The notes under the pieces are model-generated. The model did no database searches and was not told where the DNA came from. It saw nothing but the letters and a program-made list of their open reading frames with translations. Below, piece after piece: positions 1 to 5,405 of a stretch of DNA of 5,405 bases. Each line of letters starts with the position of its first letter. Position 1 is the stretch's first letter. The stretch spans positions 1 to 5,405 of the forward strand of contig JALUUN010000648.1 of the NCBI GenBank assembly GCA_027021325.1, read 5' to 3'. A program made the translations under genes and the position numbers. This DNA comes from Planctomycetota bacterium (GTDB taxonomy: Bacteria; Planctomycetota; UBA1135).

Positions 1-557
1 CGAACTTCCTCGACGAGGATCTCGGCGCCGCCACCGGGCATGGAGTCCATGCCCGCCGCTTGCAGGCGTTGCAGGACCTCGCGGGTCGGGATCTTCGAGA
101 TCCGGGAGAGGTGGTGGATCTCGGGCGGGCTCATGCAGTGCAGGTGCAGCCCCGGCCAGCGCTCCTTGATGTCGGCGAGGAGCTCCTCGAACCACTCCAC
201 CCTGAGGTAAGGGTGGTGCCCGCCTTGCATCAGGATCTGGACGCCGCCGACCTCCACGGTTTCCCGGATCTTGTGGTGGATGGTCTCGCGGTCCAGGACG
301 TAGGCCTTCTCGGTGTCGTTGGGCCGGGCGTAGAAGGCGCAGAACCCGCAGTCGGTGATGCAGACGTTCGTCGGGTTCAGGTTGCGGTCGATGATGTAGG
401 TGACGACCGGCTCGGGATGCTTGCGCTGGCGGATCTCGTCGGCCAGGAAACCGAGGGTTGCGATGTCGGCCTCCTCGTGCAGGAGCAGGGCCTCCTCCGC
501 GGTGATCCGGCCTCCGTCGAGGATGCGCGAAACCAGGGAATCGAGCTGCGGGGGCAT
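1..557 (-). CDS. mqnC: Dehypoxanthine futalosine cyclase (MqnC), N-terminal part; gene runs off the left edge
   Basis: Radical SAM enzyme of the futalosine route to menaquinone. It closes dehypoxanthine futalosine to its cyclic form using S-adenosylmethionine and a [4Fe-4S] cluster in the cytoplasm. The window holds about 185 residues from ATG at 557, roughly half of a family protein of about 360. Visible: a helical N-terminal segment with EEALLLHEEAD (21-31), the TYIIDRNLNPTNVC block (53-66), the radical SAM motif CITDCGFC (Cys66, Cys70, Cys73; CxxxCxxC), QGGHHP (111-116) and DSMPGGGAEIL (171-181). QGG-HP followed by DS-PGGGAEIL favours MqnC over its paralogue MqnE, which usually reads GS-PGGGAE. 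The start lies 10 bases after the yqgE stop; no good Shine-Dalgarno sequence is seen (CCCCGCCC precedes ATG), so coupling to yqgE is likely. No other menaquinone gene is in the window. The family call is firm; the MqnC/MqnE choice is slightly less so. Confidence 0.9.
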   Translation of the reverse strand, partial: MPPQLDSLVSRILDGGRITAEEALLLHEEADIATLGFLADEIRQRKHPEPVVTYIIDRNLNPTNVCITDCGFCAFYARPNDTEKAYVLDRETIHHKIRETVEVGGVQILMQGGHHPYLRVEWFEELLADIKERWPGLHLHCMSPPEIHHLSRISKIPTREVLQRLQAAGMDSMPGGGAEILVEEV

Positions 558-567
558 GGGCGGGGCT

Positions 568-1125
568 TCAGTTGACGCTCGGATCCTCGGGGCATTCCTC
601 CAGCCAGGAGAGGCCCGGTTCGACCCGGGCGATGAGCCGTTGCCAGAGGGTGGTGGGGCGCTCGTCGAAGACGTCCGCCTTGCGCGCCGGCAGCAGCCGC
701 CAGGCGTCCTGTTCCATCTCCGACTCGAGCTGGCCGGCGCTCCAGCCGGAGTAGCCCAGGTAGAGGCGCACCCGCGCCCCCTCGGGGCGCAGGGCCGCCA
801 GACGCTCCAGGGGACCTCCGAAGTGCAGCCCGGGCAGGACCTCCAGGCCCTCCTCCTCGCCACCCGGGGCTTCCCAGAGGCTGTGCAGCTGTTCCAGGCG
901 CACCGGCCCGCCCCACCAGACCGCCGGCGCCTCCTCGCCGAAGGGCTGATCCGGGCCCAGGAGGTCCTCCAGGCGGAGGTCCGGAAGCGGCCGGTTCAGG
1001 ACCAGGCCCAGGGAGCCCTGGCCCGGCTCGTGGGCGCAGAGCAGGACCACGGTGTCCTCGAAGTTCGGGTCGAGGAGACGGGGCGAGGACAGAAGCAGGA
1101 TGCCGGGGCGCAGGGACTCGGCCAC
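568..1125 (-). CDS. YqgE/AlgH family protein (UPF0301/DUF179)
   Basis: A 185-residue cytoplasmic protein of the widespread YqgE/AlgH family, whose biochemical role is not established; AlgH was once linked to alginate regulation in Pseudomonas. Family landmarks appear in order: GILLLSSPRLLDPNFEDTVV (8-27), LLCAHE (28-33), GLVLNRP (40-46), WGGPV (71-75), GYSGWSAGQLESE (124-136) and a conserved Trp (142). Length is normal for the family. The start is GTG at 1125. The stop codon of the upstream TPR gene (TAA, 1137-1135) lies in the same reading frame, and only CCT GAG GCC separates it from the GTG, so no earlier start is possible. A GAGG tract sits very close to the GTG and is at best a poorly spaced ribosome site. 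In many bacteria yqgE neighbours yqgF/ruvX; here it sits between a membrane TPR gene and mqnC instead. I see no frameshift or missing core motif. Confidence 0.93.
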   Translation of the reverse strand: MAESLRPGILLLSSPRLLDPNFEDTVVLLCAHEPGQGSLGLVLNRPLPDLRLEDLLGPDQPFGEEAPAVWWGGPVRLEQLHSLWEAPGGEEEGLEVLPGLHFGGPLERLAALRPEGARVRLYLGYSGWSAGQLESEMEQDAWRLLPARKADVFDERPTTLWQRLIARVEPGLSWLEECPEDPSVN

Positions 1126-1134
1126 GGCCTCAGG

Positions 1135-3480
1135 TTAATCCCCCGGCCCCCCCTCCGCAGGGGAGCCCTCCTCCCGGTCCCGGCGGGCCTCCTCCTCGAT
1201 CCGGCGCAGGCCGGAGGCCAGTTCCTCGACCGAGGCCCGGCGCGGGTCGGCCGCGGGCGCCACCCGGAGCCAGTCCTCGAGGACCTCGCGGCTCTCGGTG
1301 ATGCGCCCGGCCTGGGCCAGGAAGAGGGCCAGGGCTCGGGCGAAGTCCAGGCGCGCGGGGTCGGCCGCGATCGCCCGCCGGAACTCCCGTTCGGCGTCCT
1401 CCTTCCGCCCCAGGAAGTCGTAGCAGTAGCCGAGGCCGAAGTGCGCCGCCGGGTCGCGGCTCCCGAGCTCCAGGGCGTTGCGGAAGGCGTCCCGCGCGGC
1501 CTCCAGGAGAGGACGGAGGTCCTCGGGGGCCTCGCCACGGGCGGCCCGTTCCTCGGCCTGACGGTTCAGGAGCTCGCCCTGGAGAACCCAGCCCCGGGGG
1601 TCCAGGGGGTTCCCCTCGAGGAGTCTCGCGCAGGTCCGGAGGGCCTCCTCGTGGCGCCCGAGTTCCGACAGGGCCCGGGCCAGGGTGCTCTGGATCTCGA
1701 AGTCCCGCGGCCGCAGCGCTGCTGCCCGCTGGAGGAGCGGCGCGGCCTCCGCCGGCCGCGCCAGGCGCAACAGGCACAGGGCGTGCCCGTGGAGGGCTGC
1801 CGAGAGCTCGCCGTCGGCCTGCCAGGCGGCGCGGTAGAGCCGGATGGCCTGCTCGTAGAGTTCGCGGGCGCGCTCGTGCTCGCCCTGTTCGCGGGCCCGG
1901 TCCGCTCGCTGCGCCAGGGCCTGGGCCTTGCCGGCCAGGGCATGGGGCTCCCCGGGCGACTCCCGCAGCACCCGGTCCCAGTAGAGCTCCGCCGTCGACA
2001 GGTCCTGATCCAGGAGCAGGGCGTTGCCCTGAAGGGCGTGACGCCGCTCGTTCTCGAGGCCCGAGATGTACCAGCGGTGGCGATCGATCTGCAGCGTCCG
2101 CTCGAAGGCGGCGAGGATCTCCTGAACGAGGCGCGCTCGTTCCGGGTCTCCAGGCGGGAGCTCCTGCGCCTCGCGCACTTTCTCGTTGGCGAGGTAGATC
2201 CAGGCCGAGACGCTCTCGGGGGACTGCTCCACGGCCCAGGCGTAGAAGGTGGGGTTGTCCCTCCACACCGGGATCGTGCGGCGCACGTTCAAGGCATGGG
2301 GGACGGCGGCGAGGACCGCCGCCAGGCCTCCGGCCAGGCGCCGCCGCGGCGACGGCTCCGGAGAGGTTCCGAAGAGGAGACCGCCGGCGAGGAGGGCAAA
2401 GCCCAGGGAGGGGAGGAGGGTGAAGCGCTCTTCGAAGGGGAAGAGGCCGATCCCCCGGAGGTTCAGGACCGGCAGGAGGCCGGCGAGGAGGAGGCCCAGG
2501 GGGAGGCGGACGAGACCCTCCGGCCGGCGCACACGCCACCAGAGGAAGGCGCCGCCGGCGAGGAAGACGGCGCCCGCCGCCGCTTCCGGCAGGAGCTCGG
2601 CGAAGCCCTGGTCCACCCGGAGCGGCCGGAAGTGGGCGTGGGGCGCCGGCCACAGGAGGAAGGCGAGGTAGCGGGTGACCAGGGCCAGGGACAGGGCCGC
2701 CCGATCCAGGGCGCCGAAGGCGAAGCGCGCCTCCAGGTGGGCGTACATGTCGTTCGCCAGGCCGAAGCCCGCTGCGGGGCTGCCGAAGACCAGGGCCCGG
2801 GCGGCCCAGACCACGCCCAGGACGGCGGCGAGGGGCAGGAGCCGCGCACCGGGTCCGTGGCTGCGCTCCCTCCAGCCCGAGGCCCGTGCCGGCCCCCGGA
2901 CCAGGAGCGCGGCCGCGAGGAGAGCCGGGCCGAAGGAGGCCTCGTGGCTGAGGAGAGCGGGCAGGAGCCAGGCGGCTGCAGCGCGGCCGCGGCCCTCCCA
3001 GGCGGCGGTCAGCGCCTGCAGGCTGAAGAGGGCGGCCAGGAGGTAGGGCAGGGCCGAGATCCAGGCCACGGGCTCGACGTGGGCGCCGTGGACCGCGAAC
3101 GCGAGCCCCGCCGCGGCGGCTGCCCAGGGCGACCAGCCCAGGCACAGGGCGGTGCGCGCCACCAGGGCTGCGATCAGGGCGTACAGGAGGAGCGAGGCGA
3201 GGTGGAAGACCCAGGGCCCGCCGCCGCCGGCCTGCCACAGGAGGGCGAAGACCGCCGTCGCCAGCGGCCGGTAGTAGCCCTTCTCCGTGCGCAGTTCCCC
3301 GACCGTCTCCCAGAAGGGATGGGCGAAGCCCTCCCAGACCGCTTCGATGCGGTGCAGGAAGGCGTGGTCGCGGATCAGGGGTTCGTCGTCGTAGACGAAG
3401 CCTCCCTCGAGGACCGGCAGGAAGAGGCCGAGGGCGACCAGGGCGGGCAGGAGCCCGGCGAGGAGGCGGGCGGGCTTCAT
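1135..3480 (-). CDS. TMTC-like polytopic membrane protein: GT-C-type N-terminal half with C-terminal TPR domain
   Basis: A 781-residue protein. Residues 1-400 hold many hydrophobic helices (for example about 6-25, 90-110, 118-132, 141-160, 212-231, 261-277, 298-315, 325-340, 354-370, 382-397). Residues about 410-745 are helical TPR-type repeats, clearest at 561-590, 595-626 and 677-709 (GLGYCYDFLGRKEDAEREF). The tail is Glu/Arg-rich. TMTC-like landmarks are FVYDDE (28-33, an acidic pair in the first non-cytoplasmic loop as in GT-C glycosyltransferases), YYRPL (69-73), HVEPVAWIS (134-142), LLPVLNL (335-341) and FEERFTLLPSLGF (349-361). This points to a dolichol- or polyprenyl-phosphate-sugar-dependent O-glycosyltransferase, but activity is inference. 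The ATG at 3480 gives a hydrophobic first helix and overlaps the upstream gene by ATGA. A longer open frame to 3864 exists, but that extension is low-complexity Pro/Arg/Gly sequence overlapping another gene, so I rejected it. The substrate is unknown. Confidence 0.8.
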   Translation of the reverse strand: MKPARLLAGLLPALVALGLFLPVLEGGFVYDDEPLIRDHAFLHRIEAVWEGFAHPFWETVGELRTEKGYYRPLATAVFALLWQAGGGGPWVFHLASLLLYALIAALVARTALCLGWSPWAAAAAGLAFAVHGAHVEPVAWISALPYLLAALFSLQALTAAWEGRGRAAAAWLLPALLSHEASFGPALLAAALLVRGPARASGWRERSHGPGARLLPLAAVLGVVWAARALVFGSPAAGFGLANDMYAHLEARFAFGALDRAALSLALVTRYLAFLLWPAPHAHFRPLRVDQGFAELLPEAAAGAVFLAGGAFLWWRVRRPEGLVRLPLGLLLAGLLPVLNLRGIGLFPFEERFTLLPSLGFALLAGGLLFGTSPEPSPRRRLAGGLAAVLAAVPHALNVRRTIPVWRDNPTFYAWAVEQSPESVSAWIYLANEKVREAQELPPGDPERARLVQEILAAFERTLQIDRHRWYISGLENERRHALQGNALLLDQDLSTAELYWDRVLRESPGEPHALAGKAQALAQRADRAREQGEHERARELYEQAIRLYRAAWQADGELSAALHGHALCLLRLARPAEAAPLLQRAAALRPRDFEIQSTLARALSELGRHEEALRTCARLLEGNPLDPRGWVLQGELLNRQAEERAARGEAPEDLRPLLEAARDAFRNALELGSRDPAAHFGLGYCYDFLGRKEDAEREFRRAIAADPARLDFARALALFLAQAGRITESREVLEDWLRVAPAADPRRASVEELASGLRRIEEEARRDREEGSPAEGGPGD

Positions 3481-3830
3481 CCCCGGCCGCGGGGCAGGAT
3501 GCCGTCGGGGTCGAGGAGCGCCTCCACGGGTCGGAAGGGCAGCTCCAGGGGCCACTCCTGGCGGGGTTCCTCCCAGCGGAGGCGGAGATCCCGGCGCTCG
3601 CCGGCGGGGCCGAGGAGGCGCACCTCCACCAGGCAGGGCGCGAAGGCGCCGTCTTCGGCCTCCAGCCGGGCGCGGCCGGCCTCCAGACGCGGCTCCGGCG
3701 GGTCGAGCTCGAGCTCCAGCTCGTAGCGCAGGACATTCAGGCTCGGATTCCCGCGGCCCGGTGTCAGGGGATCCGAAAGGTCCGGAGGAACGGCCTGCGG
3801 CAGGAGGAGGACCAGGGTCAGCGGGCCCAT
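3477..3830 (-). CDS. Small, possibly exported beta-rich protein; weak resemblance to the C-terminal domain of M1 peptidases
   Basis: A 117-residue protein of uncertain function, first gene of the minus-strand cluster. The N-terminus has a short hydrophobic run (PLTLVLLLPQAV, 3-14) without a basic n-region, so a signal peptide is possible but marginal. Residues 31-113 alternate hydrophobic and charged residues as beta strands do: VLRYELELELD (33-43), LVEVRLLG (67-74), LRLRWEEPRQEWPLELP (82-98). It ends with RPVEALLDPDGILPRG (100-115). The order of a strand pair, an FxxPxxVEV-like segment and a closing P-x-x-x-x-LDPDG-x-L recalls the beta-sandwich C-terminus of M1 aminopeptidases, but no HExxH catalytic motif or catalytic domain is present. 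It may be a stand-alone relic or a binding domain. Its TGA stop overlaps the next gene's ATG. The gene is supported by the ATGA junction, the coherent composition and a plausible promoter; the function is not known. Confidence 0.6.
   Translation of the reverse strand: MGPLTLVLLLPQAVPPDLSDPLTPGRGNPSLNVLRYELELELDPPEPRLEAGRARLEAEDGAFAPCLVEVRLLGPAGERRDLRLRWEEPRQEWPLELPFRPVEALLDPDGILPRGRG
3481..3494 (-). other. GC-only hairpin abutting the start codon of the TMTC-like gene
   Basis: CCCCG and CGGGG form a perfect 5-bp stem around a 4-base loop. In the minus-strand mRNA the 3' arm ends directly before the ATG at 3480, covering the place where a ribosome-binding site would be. With the ATGA overlap this would favour translation by ribosomes finishing the upstream small gene. 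In so GC-rich a sequence such short stems arise by chance, and no T run follows, so it is not a terminator. Confidence 0.3.
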
Positions 3831-3841
3831 GGGATCCCCAG

Positions 3842-3847
3842 AGCATA
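3842..3847 (-). promoter_or_regulatory. Candidate -10 box for the minus-strand operon
   Basis: On the minus strand TATGCT fits TAnnnT (four of six with TATAAT) and ends 11 bases before the ATG at 3830, predicting a leader of only a few bases. I see no recognisable -35 element at 16-18 bases. The 71-base divergent gap must hold the operon's promoter unless it lies inside ddl, so this is the best candidate, but it is weak. Confidence 0.3.
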
Positions 3848-3889
3848 CGCCCCGGAGGGTTCACGGTTCGGGGGAGAGGCTTCGGCCGC

Positions 3890-3895
3890 TACACT
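3890..3895 (+). promoter_or_regulatory. Candidate -10 box for ddl, compatible with a leaderless transcript
   Basis: TACACT fits TAnnnT and lies six bases before the ddl ATG at 3902, so a start of transcription at normal distance would fall on or next to the start codon. TTCGGG at 3867-3872, 17 bases upstream, keeps only the TT of a -35 consensus. The purine-rich GGGGGAGAGG (3870-3879) is too far from the ATG (22 bases) to act as a ribosome site. Motif inspection only; the match is short. Confidence 0.4.
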
Positions 3896-3901
3896 CCGCC
3901 C

Positions 3902-4960
3902 ATGGGCCGAGGGGAACCGATCCACCTGGCGGTGGTCTTCGGGGGCCGTTCGCCGGAGCATCCGGTCTCGCTGGTCTCCGCCCGCCATGTCCTGGCGCAC
4001 CTGGAGGGGGAGGACTTCGTCCTCCATCCCGTCGGCATCGCCCGGGACGGCGCCTGGCATCTCGGCGAGGATGCCCGCCGCCTTCTGGAGGGCCATGCCC
4101 CCGAGGGCCCCGGCGGCCCGCCGCGCCTCCCCGAGGAGACGGACTGCGTCTTTCCCCTGGTCCATGGACCCGGGGGGGAGGACGGAAGCCTGCAGGGCTA
4201 CCTGGAGACCCTGGGCCTCCCCTTCGTCGGCAGCGGCAGTCTGGGGAGCGCCCTGGCCATGGACAAGGTGGTCAGCAAGCGCGTCTTCCGGGACGCCTCG
4301 ATCCCGGTCGTGAACGGCTCCGAGGTCTCGCGCCGGGAGTGGAGGCGGGATCCCGGGGCGGTGCTTCGGCGCGTCCTCCAGGAGCGCGGGCTGCCGGCCT
4401 TCGTGAAGCCCGCTGCCCTGGGAAGTTCCGTCGGCATCCACCGCTGCACCGACGAAGGGGAACTGCGCGCTGGCCTCGAGGACGCCCTCGGCTTCGGGCC
4501 CCGGGCTCTGGTGGAACCGGCCCTGCGCGTGCGCGAGCTCGAGATCGCGATCCTCGACGGGGAACCTCCCCTGGTCTCGCCCCCCGGCGAGATCGTCCCC
4601 CGGGACTGGTACGACTACCGTGCCAAGTACGAGGAGGACAGCGCCGAGTTGCGCGTGCCCGCCCCGGACCTGCCGCCGCGGATGGTCGAGCACCTGCAGG
4701 AACTCGCCTGGCGGGCCTTCCGCGCCCTGCGGCTGCGTGGTCTGGCGCGCGTGGATTTCTTCCTCGACCGGGACCGGGGGCGTCCGGCCTTGAACGAGGT
4801 GAACACCCTCCCCGGCTTCACCAGGATCAGCATGTATCCGCGGCTGATGGAGCACTGCGGCGTTCCGCCGGCCCGCCTCTGCCGGCGGCTCGTAGCTCTG
4901 GCTCTGCGCGAGGCCCGGGATCTGCCTTCGCCGGAGCCCACGCCCCGGGCGCCGGTCTAG
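3902..4960 (+). CDS. ddl: D-alanine--D-alanine ligase
   Basis: Cytoplasmic ATP-grasp ligase joining two D-alanines for the peptidoglycan stem peptide. The 352 residues match the family's usual length. Motifs in order: GGRSPEHPVS (14-23; Glu19 aligns with E. coli DdlB Glu15), HGPGGEDGSLQGYLE (88-102), FVGSG and SALAMDK (108-122), FVKPAALGSSVGI (167-179; Lys169 and Ser175 align with Lys144 and Ser150), RELEIAILDG (211-220), WYDYRAKY (236-243; Tyr243 aligns with Tyr216), LARVDFF (281-287; Arg283, Asp285) and LNEVNTLPGFT (297-307; metal ligands Glu299, Asn301). All catalytic positions I can place are kept. Tyr rather than Phe at position 243 fits D-Ala-D-Ala rather than D-Ala-D-lactate formation. 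The Pro-rich tail (341-352) is not conserved. I chose ATG at 3902 because the family's first strand (IHLAVVFGG) follows within a few residues; the open frame extends upstream to 3761 but only over the divergent gene. No Shine-Dalgarno sequence sits at normal spacing. Confidence 0.96.
   Translation: MGRGEPIHLAVVFGGRSPEHPVSLVSARHVLAHLEGEDFVLHPVGIARDGAWHLGEDARRLLEGHAPEGPGGPPRLPEETDCVFPLVHGPGGEDGSLQGYLETLGLPFVGSGSLGSALAMDKVVSKRVFRDASIPVVNGSEVSRREWRRDPGAVLRRVLQERGLPAFVKPAALGSSVGIHRCTDEGELRAGLEDALGFGPRALVEPALRVRELEIAILDGEPPLVSPPGEIVPRDWYDYRAKYEEDSAELRVPAPDLPPRMVEHLQELAWRAFRALRLRGLARVDFFLDRDRGRPALNEVNTLPGFTRISMYPRLMEHCGVPPARLCRRLVALALREARDLPSPEPTPRAPV
4957..4960. other. Palindromic CTAG shared by two convergent TAG stop codons
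   Basis: The ddl stop is TAG at 4958-4960 (plus strand). The sulfatase-family stop is TAG read from 4959 to 4957 (minus strand). Both lie inside one CTAG. There is therefore no intergenic space and I see no hairpin with a T run on either side, so the two transcripts must overlap at their 3' ends. Confidence 0.9.
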
Positions 4961-5405
4961 GGATTCCCGCCGCCGTAGCCGAGCTGGTCCAGGGCCTGGA
5001 GTTCGGCGCCCGACAGGTCCCTTCGGCTCGTGTCTCCGGCGTCCGGAATCGAGGCCAGGAGTTCCTCCAGGGCCTGCTCCAGGCGTGCACGCTGTTCGGG
5101 GAAGCGCTCCACCAGGTTCTCCTGCTCGTTCTCGCGGAAGCGCCAGAGGAAGACCGGGCCGTCCATCTCGCGGACCAGCTTCCAGTCGGTGTCACGCAGC
5201 CCGCGGCGGAGCTCCAGACCCCGGTCGTTGTGGCGCTCCTGCCAGGACTCGAGGTAGATGGGGCGCGCCGGCGGCAGGGACTCCGGTCCTTCTCCAAGGA
5301 GGTCCAGACCGCGCAGGTTCTCGGGCACCTCCAGGCCGGCGGCATGCAGGAAGGTCGGCATCAGGTCCTCGTGGCCGACGGTCCGGCGGATCCGGACGCC
5401 GCCCG
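4957..5405 (-). CDS. Sulfatase-family hydrolase, C-terminal part; gene runs off the right edge
   Basis: The window holds the last 148 residues of a protein of the alkaline phosphatase-like/sulfatase superfamily, with the 5' part outside. Visible: GGVRIRR followed by GHEDLMPTFLHAAGLEVPENLRGLDLL, matching the family's conserved 'D-x-x-PT-x-x-x-x-x-G' region and the following G-x-D/S-LL. Next come PIYLESWQERHN and GLELRRGLRDTDWKLVR, equivalent to the usual 'ALR...yKLI' strand, then ENEQENLVERFPEQ, equivalent to the 'DP-E-x-NL' segment. The end, ELQALDQLGYGGG, resembles the '(E)LRALGY' ending common in environmental sulfatase-like proteins. The formylglycine motif (CxPSR/CxASR) and the metal ligands lie outside the window, so hydrolase activity and substrate cannot be judged; a phosphotransferase or phosphoglycerol transferase-type member is a lesser possibility. 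The TAG stop overlaps the TAG stop of the convergent ddl gene within CTAG. Confidence 0.88.
   Translation of the reverse strand, partial: GGVRIRRTVGHEDLMPTFLHAAGLEVPENLRGLDLLGEGPESLPPARPIYLESWQERHNDRGLELRRGLRDTDWKLVREMDGPVFLWRFRENEQENLVERFPEQRARLEQALEELLASIPDAGDTSRRDLSGAELQALDQLGYGGGNP

Noticed and set aside
60..575. A 171-codon plus-strand frame opposite mqnC
   Set aside because: Its product (Val/Asp/Leu-rich) shows no motif. The minus strand carries the full radical SAM cysteine motif and the PGGGAE motif.
400..3726. An 1108-codon open frame on the plus strand, opposite four genes
   Set aside because: Over the TMTC-like and yqgE genes it is aligned codon-for-codon with the minus strand, so it would stop only where they use TTA, CTA or TCA codons, which are rare at this GC content. 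Its product is low-complexity Arg/Gly/Glu sequence with no family motif, and it even reads through the antisense of the TMTC-like stop as Leu.
1130..3736. An 868-codon minus-strand frame overlapping the TMTC-like gene
   Set aside because: The product is Pro/Arg/Gly-rich without helices or motifs. The other frame gives coherent membrane helices, TMTC landmarks and TPR repeats.
3481..3864. N-terminal extension of the TMTC-like gene to an ATG at 3864
   Set aside because: The added 128 residues are low-complexity and overlap the better supported small gene in another frame. The ATG at 3480 gives a natural first membrane helix followed by FVYDDE and an ATGA overlap.
3761..3901. N-terminal extension of Ddl to an ATG at 3761
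   Set aside because: It would add 47 Gly/Pro/Arg-rich residues antisense to the divergent gene. Family proteins begin shortly before the GG-S-EH motif, which fits ATG at 3902.
3818..4855. A 345-codon minus-strand frame opposite ddl
   Set aside because: It is a mirror of the GC-rich ddl codons, with no recognisable domain; ddl is complete and certain on the plus strand.
4940..4980. Possible terminator between ddl and the sulfatase-family gene
   Set aside because: Only 4-bp GC pairings can be drawn and no T run follows on either strand.

Overview
This is a tightly packed, very GC-rich bacterial window with six protein genes. Only one intergenic gap is larger than about 10 bases. GC-rich third codon positions, a GTG start, a futalosine-pathway menaquinone gene and a sulfatase of the type common in environmental lineages suggest a high-GC environmental bacterium. 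Planctomycetota, Myxococcota or a related candidate phylum are possible, but the window cannot decide the phylum. No rRNA, tRNA, mobile element, CRISPR array or clear intrinsic terminator is visible.

Layout. On the minus strand, reading from 3830 down to 1, four genes lie head to tail and look like one operon. The first is a small, possibly exported beta-rich protein that resembles the C-terminal domain of M1 peptidases (3830-3477). The second is a 781-residue polytopic membrane protein of the TMTC-like type, with a GT-C-like N-terminal half and a TPR C-terminal half (3480-1135). It overlaps the first gene by ATGA. The third is a YqgE/AlgH-family protein (1125-568). The fourth is the N-terminal half of the radical SAM enzyme MqnC (557 to the window edge). 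Junctions are -4, +9 and +10 bases, so co-transcription and translational coupling are likely.

On the plus strand, a complete D-alanine--D-alanine ligase gene (3902-4960) diverges from the operon across a 71-base gap. That gap holds a candidate -10 box for each direction. The plus-strand box is so close to the ATG that a leaderless ddl mRNA is plausible. The ddl gene ends tail to tail with the C-terminal part of a sulfatase-family gene that enters from the right edge on the minus strand. Their TAG stop codons overlap within the palindrome CTAG.

How the genes work together. ddl (peptidoglycan precursor synthesis), mqnC (menaquinone synthesis), the TMTC-like protein (membrane, possibly surface glycosylation) and the sulfatase all concern the cell envelope or respiration. 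They do not form a single recognised pathway. I see no defence system or other clearly new multi-gene system. The most unusual items are the small M1-C-terminus-like protein coupled to the TMTC-like gene, the altered motif in that TMTC-like protein, and the compact gene-end and gene-start arrangements.
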